Assembly: GCF_004122095.1 (NCBI RefSeq)
Contig: NZ_SAWZ01000006.1
Coordinates: 124,001 to 188,000 of the forward strand
Direction: 5' to 3'
Source of the DNA: Pseudoxanthomonas composti
GTDB taxonomy: Bacteria; Pseudomonadota; Gammaproteobacteria; Xanthomonadales; Xanthomonadaceae
DNA length: 64,000 bases
Below, one piece after another: positions 30,812 through 38,717 of the stretch. Numbering within the stretch: position 1 is the first letter of the stretch; each line of letters opens with the position of its first letter. Below the pieces are notes generated by a model that did not search any database, had not been told where the DNA came from, and saw nothing but the letters and a program-made list of their open reading frames with translations. The position numbers were made by a program, and so were the translations under genes.

Positions 30812-31187
30812 CCGGCGCGGGCCCACGCCCGCCGTTGGCCGCCCGAGCGTGGATGCAAGCGCGTCGTCCACCCGCCGCGTGGAGTGGAGTGGACACCGCG
30901 AAACGGCGTAGGGTGGACAACGCGAAGCTTGTCCACCTAGATCGCGCATGAAGGGTCGGCCCGGTCCTTTTGGCGTGGGGGAGGCAGGACCCGATGCCGG
31001 CCACGCCCGACCACCCTCTGGGCCGCCCGATGGTGGATGAAGGAGCGTCATCCACCCTACGACGTCGAGTGGACAACGCGAAGTTTGCCCGCCGAGGCCA
31101 AGCATGAGGCGTTGGCCCGGCGCCTCCGTCGTTGGGGCGGCGGGGCCCGTTGCCAGCGACGCCCGGCCCGCGCCAGGCCGCTCGCGG
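30812..31187. repeat. Intergenic region with dispersed GGTGGACAACGCGAA repeats
   Basis: No gene supported in 376 bp. The motif TGGACAACGCGAA occurs at about 30914 and 31070 and, with a change, at 30889. One copy forms a hairpin, GGTGGACAA/TTGTCCACC at 30912-30937. CGTAGGGTGGA at 30907-30917 is inverted at 31051-31061. GGTGGATGA pairs with TCATCCACC at about 31032-31055. Confidence 0.65.
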
Positions 31188-31766
31188 CTACTTGACGCGC
31201 TTGACCTTGGCCGAGGTGTTGTAGCCGTCGATGCGCATGTACCAGACGCTGCCGAGCACACCGGGCTTGATCGAGACCTCCGGCTCGCTGCGGCGCACGC
31301 CGGCCAGGCTGGCTGTGTCGGTCTGTTCCCATTCCTGGCCGTTGGCCAGCACGAAGCGACGACCCTTGCCGAAGCCGCGGAACTCGCCGACCAGGGTGGA
31401 CTCGATTGGCTCGGTGCTGCCGAAGTCGAAGAAGCCGCGGTTCTTCTGGATGACTTCCTGGCGGCCTTCCTCGCGGGCGCGTTCAAGCGCATCGGCATCG
31501 CCAGCGGTCGCCGCCGCCGCGGTGCCAAGGGCTGGCGTGGGCGCCACCGTGGCCGCGGCGCCAGCAGGCGCCGGCGCTGAGCCCCGTGTATCCAGCCAGG
31601 CATTGAGCGCCGCCAACTCGGCGGCGCTGAGCCGCTCGAGGCCGGCGGCCTTGAACTCAGTCGCGCTCATCTGCTGCTTGAGGTCGGTCCCGCCGCCGGC
31701 CTGGGCCCAGGCGTGCAGTGGAAGGGCGAACAGGGCGATCACGAGCGCGCTGCGCAGAGACGACAT
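31188..31766 (-). CDS. Secreted hypothetical protein
   Basis: 192 residues. The signal peptide ends at HAWAQ. LSAAELAALNAWLDTRG, soon after it, looks like a short helical hairpin seen in xanthomonad exported proteins. An Ala/Pro linker follows, then a C-terminal beta-rich part (STLVGEFRGFGKGRRFVLANGQEWEQTD) ending in a basic RIDGYNTSAKVKRVK. AAGGAAA precedes the ATG. Divergent from relA. Role unknown. Confidence 0.8.
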   Translation of the reverse strand: MSSLRSALVIALFALPLHAWAQAGGGTDLKQQMSATEFKAAGLERLSAAELAALNAWLDTRGSAPAPAGAAATVAPTPALGTAAAATAGDADALERAREEGRQEVIQKNRGFFDFGSTEPIESTLVGEFRGFGKGRRFVLANGQEWEQTDTASLAGVRRSEPEVSIKPGVLGSVWYMRIDGYNTSAKVKRVK

Positions 31767-31848
31767 GGGCTGTTTCCTTCGTGCTGAGGCCGTTAGTGTA
31801 TTCGGTGAGGGCGTCGCCAATGCCGCCTCCCGTCCCCCAACGCTTTCC

Positions 31849-33996
31849 ATGACGTCGATCGATTCACCTCTCGCATTGCTCGAACTGGCCCGACAGGGCG
31901 GCCTGCCGGCCGACCTGCACGCGGCCATGGGCGAGCGCATGGCCCAGGGCGATGTGCTGAGCGGTGCGCCGGACCCGCTGCGCGTGGTGGCCGGCACGCT
32001 GGACACCTTGCGCGGCCTGTCGGCCGATGGCGAGGTGGCCGCCGCGGCGCTGCTGTTCGCCTTGCCGGCGCTGCAGTCGGTGATGGACAAGCCGCGCATG
32101 GCGGCGCATCCGCAGGTGGCGGCGCTGCTGGATGGGCAGAACGCCGCCGCCCAGGTGTGGGCGCTGCACGCCGAGCAGGGCAACGCGCGCAACACTGAAG
32201 GCCTGCGCAGGCTGCTGCTGGCCATCGTGCAGGACCTGCGGGTGGTGCCGATCTTGCTGGCGCGGCAGCTGGCCAGGCTGCGCGCGGCCGAGCTGTATCC
32301 GCCGGAGCAGCGCGTGGCCCTGGCCAGGCTCACCCGCGACATCCACGGGCCGCTGGCCAACCGGCTGGGCATCTGGCAGCTCAAGTGGGAGCTGGAGGAT
32401 CTGTCCTTCCGCTACCTGGAGCCGGAGACCTATCGCGCCATCGCCAAGCAGCTGGACGACAAGCGCACCGGTCGCGAGCAGTACATCGAGGCGGTCAAGG
32501 CCCAGCTGCGCGATGCGCTGGCCGGCCACGGCATCGCCGCGGAGATCAGCGGGCGGCCCAAGCACATCTACAGCATCTGGCGAAAGATGCAGCGCAAGCA
32601 GGTGCCGATCCAGGAGCTCTACGACCTGCGCGCGGTGCGGGTGGCAGTCAAGGATGTCGCCGCCTGCTATGCCGCGCTGGGCGTGGTCCACGCGCTGTGG
32701 CCGCCGATCCCCAGCGAGTTCGACGACTACATCGCCCGGCCCAAGGCCAACGACTATCGATCGCTGCACACGGCGGTGATCGGCCCGGAAGGTCGCACGC
32801 TGGAAGTGCAGATCCGCACCCACGAGATGCATGCCCAGGCCGAGCTCGGCGTGGCCGCGCACTGGCGCTACAAGGAAGGCGGCGGTGATGCGGCCTTCGA
32901 CCGCAAGATCGCCTGGATGCGCCAGCTGCTGGAGCACACCGCCGAAGGCGAGAGCCTGTCCGGCGGGCTCAGTTCGGAACTGGCCGAGGAACGCATCTAC
33001 ACGCTGACGCCCAAGGGCGAGGTCATCGACCTGCCGCGCGGCGGCACGGTGCTGGATTTCGCCTACCACGTGCACACCATGGTCGGGCACCGCACGCGCG
33101 GGGCCAAGGTCAATGGCCGCATCGTGCCGCTGGGGTACCAACTGCGCAGCGGCGACCGGGTGGAGATCCTGACCGGCAAGGAGGCCGAGCCGCGGCGCGA
33201 CTGGCTGCTGCCGGCCAACGGCTTCCTGGCCAGCGGGCGCTCGCGCGACAAGGTGCGCGGTTGGTTCCACAAGCTGGACCGCGCCCGCAACGTGCAGGCC
33301 GGCAAGGAGCTGCTGGACCGGGAACTGCGCCGGCTGGGCCTGCTCAACGCCGACATGGCCGGGGTGCTGAAGAAATTCCGCGCCGAGTCGCTGGAGGAGC
33401 TGTACATCCAGATCGCGCTGGGCGACACCGGGCCGAACCAGGTCTCGCGTGCACTGGCCGAGGAACAGCGCGCCGCGGCCGCGCCGGAGCCATCGGCCAA
33501 TGCAGTGGCCGCCCCGCGCCCGCCGCGACACGGCGCCGCGCCCGCGCAAGCCTCGCGCTTTACCGTGCAGGGGGTGGGCAACCTGCTGGTGCAGATGGCC
33601 AGGTGCTGCCAGCCGGTGGCGGGCGAACCGATCTCCGGCTACCTGACCCAGACCCGCGGGGTGAGCGTGCACCGCAGCGATTGCGCCGCCTTCCGACGCC
33701 TGGCCGCACAGCATCCGCCGCGGGTGCTGCCGGTGGAGTGGGGCGTGGCCGGTGGCGGCTACGAGGTCGATGCCCATATCGACGCGGTGGACCGCAAGTG
33801 GTTGCTCAAGGACATCACCAACCTCATCGCGCAGGAGGATGCGCACGTGCTGTCGATCCAGAGCGACACCGCGCAGCGGCTGGGCCGGGTGCGCCTGCGC
33901 CTGCGACTGAAGGTGTCCGACTACGGCCAGCTCTCCAACCTGCTGGGCAAGCTCGACGCTCTGCCGGGGGTGGAGCATGCGCGCCGTTCAGGCTGA
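31849..33996 (+). CDS. relA: GTP pyrophosphokinase RelA
   Basis: 715 residues, ribosome-associated (p)ppGpp synthetase of the stringent response. The N-terminal hydrolase domain is degenerate: no His-Asp pair at the HD position. The synthetase domain has RPKHIYSIWRKM, DLRAVRV and EFDDY at 290-294, the acidic EXDD form typical of synthetase-only RelA rather than RXKD of SpoT-type enzymes. TGS (IYTLTPKGEVIDLPRGGTVLDFAY), zinc-finger (ARCCQPV...HRSDC) and ACT domains follow. The start is the conserved-length ATG. Confidence 0.96.
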   Translation: MTSIDSPLALLELARQGGLPADLHAAMGERMAQGDVLSGAPDPLRVVAGTLDTLRGLSADGEVAAAALLFALPALQSVMDKPRMAAHPQVAALLDGQNAAAQVWALHAEQGNARNTEGLRRLLLAIVQDLRVVPILLARQLARLRAAELYPPEQRVALARLTRDIHGPLANRLGIWQLKWELEDLSFRYLEPETYRAIAKQLDDKRTGREQYIEAVKAQLRDALAGHGIAAEISGRPKHIYSIWRKMQRKQVPIQELYDLRAVRVAVKDVAACYAALGVVHALWPPIPSEFDDYIARPKANDYRSLHTAVIGPEGRTLEVQIRTHEMHAQAELGVAAHWRYKEGGGDAAFDRKIAWMRQLLEHTAEGESLSGGLSSELAEERIYTLTPKGEVIDLPRGGTVLDFAYHVHTMVGHRTRGAKVNGRIVPLGYQLRSGDRVEILTGKEAEPRRDWLLPANGFLASGRSRDKVRGWFHKLDRARNVQAGKELLDRELRRLGLLNADMAGVLKKFRAESLEELYIQIALGDTGPNQVSRALAEEQRAAAAPEPSANAVAAPRPPRHGAAPAQASRFTVQGVGNLLVQMARCCQPVAGEPISGYLTQTRGVSVHRSDCAAFRRLAAQHPPRVLPVEWGVAGGGYEVDAHIDAVDRKWLLKDITNLIAQEDAHVLSIQSDTAQRLGRVRLRLRLKVSDYGQLSNLLGKLDALPGVEHARRSG

Positions 33997-34014
33997 GCCT
34001 CTAAGCTGCCCCCC

Positions 34015-35589
34015 GTGAGCACACGCCGCCCGCCGGACCCCATGCAACGCATCGAGCCGCATCTCGGCGGCGAGCCCGACCCGGTGCGTGCGCCGATGGC
34101 CGCGCCCCCGCGCCCACCCCGGCCGCCGCGCAACCGCAATGGTTGGCCGGTCTTCCTGGGACTGCTGGCGGTGATCGCGGTCGTGGCCGGCGGGGCGGCA
34201 CTGCTCGGACACGGCTGGCCCGGCACGCGCCTGCAGTCCCTGCTGGCGCAGGGCGATGCGGCGCTGGCCCAGGGCATGCTCGATGCCCCCGACGGCAGTG
34301 GCGCCCGACAGAAGTTCGAGGCGGCCCTGGCCCTGGACAGCGACCGCAGCGAGGCGCGTGACGGGCTGATGCGTACCGGCCTGGCGGCGCTGCAGCAGGC
34401 CCGCCAGGCCATGGCCGGCAACGACGTGGTGCTGGCGCGCCAGCGCCTGGAGCTGGCCGTGGCGCTGCAGGTGCCCAAGGCTGAGTCCGACGCGGTGGAC
34501 CGGGAGCTGCGGCAGAAGGAAGCCCGCGGCACGGGCATCGAGGCGATCCTGGCCAAGGCCCGGCAAACCCGCGAGGCCGGCCGGCGCAGCGGCAACGAGG
34601 AGGCCGCGCTGACCCTGTATCAGCGGGTGCTGTCGCTGCAGCCGGACAACACCGAGGCGCTGGAGGCCCGCGAGGATCTGCTGGCGGGCGTCCTGGCACG
34701 GGTGCGCGCCAAGCTGCAGGCCGGCGACCTGGACCTGGCGACCACGGCGTTGGCGCGCGTGCGTCGCTTCGACCCTGGCCACGCCGACCTGCCGCAGGCT
34801 CAGGCCGAGTGGGAGCGTGCGGTGGATGCCTTGCGTGCACGCGCGGACACCTTGCTGACCGCCGGGGATCTGAACAATGCCGCCACCACCTACCAGCAGG
34901 TGCTGCGCTACCGGCCGGACGAGGCGCTCACGCGCTCGGCGCTGCAACGGGTGGCAGAAGCCCATGCCCTGCGCGCGCGCCGCGCCGCCGGCGACTTCCA
35001 GTTCGCCGATGCCGAGCAGGAACTGGCGCAGGCCAAGGCCATCGCCCCGGACTCGGCGGCCGTGCGCCAGGTCGAGGCGTCGCTGAGCCAGTCGCGCGAT
35101 TCGATGGCGCGTTTGGGTCGGACCGGCGGCACGCCGCTGGGCCAGCAGCAGCGCGTGATCGACCATCTGGCGCAGATGCAGCAGGCCGCCGGCAAGGGCC
35201 AGTGGATCGAACCCCCGGGCGACAGCGCCTACGACCACCTGCGCGCCGCGCAGGCGATCGCGCCGGACGACCCGCGCGTGCGTCAGGCGGCCGCAAGCCT
35301 GGTCCCGGAAGTGCAGCGCTGCTTCGAAAACGAGCTCAGCGCCAATCGCATCGGCCGCGCCCGCGGCTGCCTGGACGCCTGGCAGGCCTTGGCGCGCGGC
35401 GATCAGCGGGTGCGCGATGGCCGCCGCCGCCTGGCCGCGCGCTGGATCGCGGTGGGCACCGAGCGCCTGGGCGCGGGCGATGTGCCCTTCGCCCTGCGCG
35501 CGGTCGGCGAGGCGCGCGGACTGGACCCGGCTGCCGCCGGTCTGGCCGACTTCGACGCGCGCGTACGCAGCGCACAGGTGGCGCCGTAG
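34015..35589 (+). CDS. TPR-repeat membrane protein
   Basis: 524 residues from GTG, or 515 from ATG 34042. A Pro/Arg-rich cytoplasmic N-terminus, one membrane helix at about 43-64 (GWPVFLGLLAVIAVVAGGAALL), then 450 residues of Ala/Leu/Arg-rich helical repeats in TPR-like 34-residue periods (ALTLYQRVLSLQPDNTEALE, NAATTYQQVLRYRPDEALT, and others). It starts 18 bp after relA, so is probably co-transcribed. No catalytic motif; probably a periplasmic scaffold. Function unknown. Confidence 0.85.
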   Translation: MSTRRPPDPMQRIEPHLGGEPDPVRAPMAAPPRPPRPPRNRNGWPVFLGLLAVIAVVAGGAALLGHGWPGTRLQSLLAQGDAALAQGMLDAPDGSGARQKFEAALALDSDRSEARDGLMRTGLAALQQARQAMAGNDVVLARQRLELAVALQVPKAESDAVDRELRQKEARGTGIEAILAKARQTREAGRRSGNEEAALTLYQRVLSLQPDNTEALEAREDLLAGVLARVRAKLQAGDLDLATTALARVRRFDPGHADLPQAQAEWERAVDALRARADTLLTAGDLNNAATTYQQVLRYRPDEALTRSALQRVAEAHALRARRAAGDFQFADAEQELAQAKAIAPDSAAVRQVEASLSQSRDSMARLGRTGGTPLGQQQRVIDHLAQMQQAAGKGQWIEPPGDSAYDHLRAAQAIAPDDPRVRQAAASLVPEVQRCFENELSANRIGRARGCLDAWQALARGDQRVRDGRRRLAARWIAVGTERLGAGDVPFALRAVGEARGLDPAAAGLADFDARVRSAQVAP

Positions 35590-35652
35590 CGGGCGGCGGA
35601 CGCGCAGGGCACGCCGCTATCATGGCCCGTCCTCGCTTGGCGCCTCTTTCGC

Positions 35653-36480
35653 ATGTCGCTCGTCCTGACCGGAGCCACCAGCCAGATCGGCTTTTTCCTG
35701 CGACCACGGCTGGCGCAGCGCGGTATCGCGGTGGCCGCGATCAGTCGCCGGCCTGCGGCCGATGCATTGCCCAATGAGCGCTGGCTGCAGGCCGATCTGG
35801 CCGAAGGTCTGCCGCTGGCGCCGCTGTCAGAGTGCCGCACCCTGGTGAGCTTCGGGCCATTGGACGGGCTGGGCCGCTGGCTGCGCACGCAGTCGCAGCT
35901 GCCGTTCGCGCGCCTGATCGCCACCGGTTCGATGAGCGTGGAGAGCAAGGCCGATTCTCAGGATGCGGCCGAACGCGCGCTGGTGGCGCGGCTGCAGACT
36001 GCCGAGGCCGACATCCGCCAGGCCTGCGAGCGCCTGGGCATCGCCTGGACCCTGCTGCGGCCGACGCTGATTTACGGTGCCGGCCTGGACAAGAGCCTGA
36101 CGCCGATCGCGCGGCGCGCGATGCGCACCCGCCTGTTTCCGATCCCCATGGCCCAGGGCCTGCGCCAGCCGGTGCATGCCGATGACATCGCCCAGGCCGT
36201 GGTCGCCGCCCTGGACGGGCGTGCCGACAACCTGGTGGTGCCGATCGGTGGCGGCGAACGCCTGCCGTACCAGCAGATGTTCGAGCGCGTGCGTGCCAGC
36301 CTGCCGGTGGCCACGCTGCCGGTGTTCGTGCCGCAGCTGGTGATGCAGGCGCTGACCCGGCTCAAGCCGGCCCTGCGCGGGCCGGTGTCGCGCCTGGACG
36401 CCGATCTCATCGCCGACAACACACGGCTGATCGAGCGGCTCGGCGTGCAGCCGCGCCGGTTTGCGCCGGTGTTCGCGTGA
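35653..36480 (+). CDS. NAD(P)-dependent epimerase/dehydratase-like protein (extended SDR)
   Basis: 275 residues. GATSQIG at 7-13 is the glycine-rich nucleotide-binding loop of a Rossmann fold; LLRPTLIYGAGLDKSLTPIAR is the typical substrate-domain entry and QPVHADDIAQAVV a conserved NAD-epimerase segment. The usual YxxxK catalytic pair is not evident, so it may be a non-catalytic or atypical SDR. Faces a glycosyltransferase gene on the other strand; a role in sugar or polyketide metabolism is only inferred. Confidence 0.85.
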   Translation: MSLVLTGATSQIGFFLRPRLAQRGIAVAAISRRPAADALPNERWLQADLAEGLPLAPLSECRTLVSFGPLDGLGRWLRTQSQLPFARLIATGSMSVESKADSQDAAERALVARLQTAEADIRQACERLGIAWTLLRPTLIYGAGLDKSLTPIARRAMRTRLFPIPMAQGLRQPVHADDIAQAVVAALDGRADNLVVPIGGGERLPYQQMFERVRASLPVATLPVFVPQLVMQALTRLKPALRGPVSRLDADLIADNTRLIERLGVQPRRFAPVFA

Positions 36481-36501
36481 CGCGCCGCCGGCGCGCCTGA
36501 C

Positions 36502-38616
36502 TCAACCGCGCTGCAGCAAGGCCTGGCGCACCACCGCGCGCGCGGCGTCCAGCGAGAAATGCTGGCGTACGTTGTCCAGCCCGTGATGTGCAAGGCGCTG
36601 CCAGGTATCGGGATCGGCGTGCAGCCGCAGGACCGCATCGGCGAAGGACTGCGCATCGTCGGCGATGAGCACGTCGGTCTCGTGTTGCAGATGCATGCCT
36701 TCCACAGCCGTGGTCGTGGCCACCACCGGCAGGCCGTGGGCCATGGCCTGGTTGACCTTGCCCTTGACGCCCGCACCGAACCGCAGCGGGGCGATGGACA
36801 CGCGCGCACGTCCCAGCAGCGGCTCCAGGTCGGGGACGTGGCCGTGGATGCGCACCCCCGCCCGTTGCCCGGCGCGCTTGAGCTCCTCGGGCGGATCCAT
36901 GCCGACCACGTCCAGGGTGATGCCCGGTTCGCGCGCGTGAACCAGCGGCAGGACCGCGTCGATGAACCAGGCCATCGCATCGACATTGGGCGGGTGGTGG
37001 AAACCGCCGACGAACAGCAGGCCGTGGCGATCGGAGAACGGCACCTGCTGCTGGGTGATCCGGTGCAGGTTGGACAGCACCTGGACCGGCACGCCGGGCG
37101 CCTGGCGCGAGAGCTCCTCCTGTTCCATCGGGCTTACCACCAGGGTCAGGTCGGCCGCGTGCATGGCTGCAAGTTCGACCTTGCGCGTGGCCAGCGCCTG
37201 GCGTTCCAGGGCTGGGTCCTGGCGCATCCGCGCGCCCCGCAGTTCGCGCAGGTAGTGCAGGTCCACCGTATCGAAGACGAGCTTGGCCTGCGGGGCATGG
37301 CGCCTGGCCAGCGGCAGCAGCGCGTTGGCAGTGGCATGGCGGCACAGCACGATGCTGTCAAAGCGCGTGCCCTGCCGCTTGAGCAAGTCGGAAAATCCTG
37401 CGACCCAGGGCGCATGCCATACCTCCACACCTGAGGCCTGCAAGGCCTCGGTGTAGCCTGCGACATAGGCCAGGTCCAGTGGTGCGAAGCACACGTGCGC
37501 GCCTTCTTCCTGCAGCACCCGCATCAGGTTGACCAGCCTTAGCGATCCGGAATCCCGATCCGGGCAGGGCGTTTGCGTGTCGACGATCAACACCTGCTTG
37601 CGGTCGCGGTGCAGCGTCCGCGGCGAGGGCTCCACGCTGTTGGGGAGCTGATGGCTCAGCGCCTGGCGCCATTTCTCGGCGAAGATGCCCGCATTGCGGA
37701 CCTGGTAGGCCTTCACTCCCGCGCCGGTGTCGGTGCCGGAGGTGACGCCTTCGCGATGGACCACGCGCGAGGCCGGCTGGTAGCGGACCTTGAGCCCGGC
37801 CTGGCGCACGGCAAAGGCCAGGTCGGTGTCCTCGTAGTACGCCGGCGCATAGCGCGTATCGAATCGGCCAAGCGTCTCGAACAGCTGCCGGCCAATGGCG
37901 ATCGCCGCGCCCGAGCAGTAGTCCGCCTCGCGCATGTAGCTGAAGCGCGGGTCCTCCGGCGATGCGAACTTGCCGTAGTTCCATGCGCTTGCATCGGAGA
38001 ACACCACGCCCCCGGCCTCCTGCAGGCGGCCGTCCGGATAGATCAGCTGCGCGCCGACCAGCCCGGTATCGGGGAAGGCGGTGAACGTGTCGAGCAGGGC
38101 GTCCAGCCAGCCCGGCTGCGGGATCGTGTCGTTGTTGAGGAAGACCAGGAACTGCCCGGTGGCCAGGGATGCGCCATCGTTGCAGGCCGCGATGAACCCG
38201 CCGTTCTGCGCGCGCAGGTGGTAGCGCAGGCCGTCGATGCGCGGCATGTACTGCGCGGTCTGATCCTTGGAGCCATCGTCGACCACGATGATCTCGATCG
38301 GCGCCTTTGGAGGATGGGCGGCCAGCGCGCGCAGGCAGTCCACCGTCATGTCCACCTGGCCGTAGACCGGGATGATCACGCTGGCTACCGGATGCGCCGA
38401 GCGGGGCACGGCGAACGGCGCGAAGGCCACAGGCGCCAGTGCGAACAGCTGGCGCTGGGGCGGGCGGCGGCTGAGCCGTTGGCGCAGGCGCAGGTGGATC
38501 CGGCGCAGGGTCGGGGCCAGGCCGCGGGTGCGCAGGCTGGTGCGGGCGCTCCGCCATGCAGATTGCAGGCCGCGCAACCGCACCCGGAACTCCTCGATCC
38601 ACGTCCACATCTGCAT
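36502..38616 (-). CDS. Two-domain glycosyltransferase (GT2 plus GT4-like)
   Basis: 704 residues. After a basic helical N-terminus, residues about 78-300 are a GT2 domain: VASVIIPVYGQVDMTV, IIVVDDGSKD, FLNNDTIPQPGWLD (DxD-like), and YYEDTDLAFAVRQAG. Residues about 340-700 are a GT-B domain with a GT4/GT1 C-terminal half: LLFVGGFHHPPNVDAMAWF, VGMDPPEEL, IAPLRFGAGVKGKVNQAMAHGLPVVAT. No membrane helices. Such fusions build surface polysaccharides such as O-antigen or rhamnan. Acceptor and sugar unknown. Single gene, no surrounding cluster. Confidence 0.88.
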   Translation of the reverse strand: MQMWTWIEEFRVRLRGLQSAWRSARTSLRTRGLAPTLRRIHLRLRQRLSRRPPQRQLFALAPVAFAPFAVPRSAHPVASVIIPVYGQVDMTVDCLRALAAHPPKAPIEIIVVDDGSKDQTAQYMPRIDGLRYHLRAQNGGFIAACNDGASLATGQFLVFLNNDTIPQPGWLDALLDTFTAFPDTGLVGAQLIYPDGRLQEAGGVVFSDASAWNYGKFASPEDPRFSYMREADYCSGAAIAIGRQLFETLGRFDTRYAPAYYEDTDLAFAVRQAGLKVRYQPASRVVHREGVTSGTDTGAGVKAYQVRNAGIFAEKWRQALSHQLPNSVEPSPRTLHRDRKQVLIVDTQTPCPDRDSGSLRLVNLMRVLQEEGAHVCFAPLDLAYVAGYTEALQASGVEVWHAPWVAGFSDLLKRQGTRFDSIVLCRHATANALLPLARRHAPQAKLVFDTVDLHYLRELRGARMRQDPALERQALATRKVELAAMHAADLTLVVSPMEQEELSRQAPGVPVQVLSNLHRITQQQVPFSDRHGLLFVGGFHHPPNVDAMAWFIDAVLPLVHAREPGITLDVVGMDPPEELKRAGQRAGVRIHGHVPDLEPLLGRARVSIAPLRFGAGVKGKVNQAMAHGLPVVATTTAVEGMHLQHETDVLIADDAQSFADAVLRLHADPDTWQRLAHHGLDNVRQHFSLDAARAVVRQALLQRG

Positions 38617-38717
38617 GCGCTAAATCCCAACTCCAGCTGATCGGTGCGACGCCGGGACGGGTTTGCCGGACCGGTGTGCGCTAACCTTTTGTTTATCCAT
38701 CCATTGTCTCATTCCCC

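Noticed and set aside
31849-33996. SpoT-type bifunctional (p)ppGpp synthetase/hydrolase
   Set aside because: The HD motif is absent and the synthetase has EFDD, as in synthetase-only RelA.
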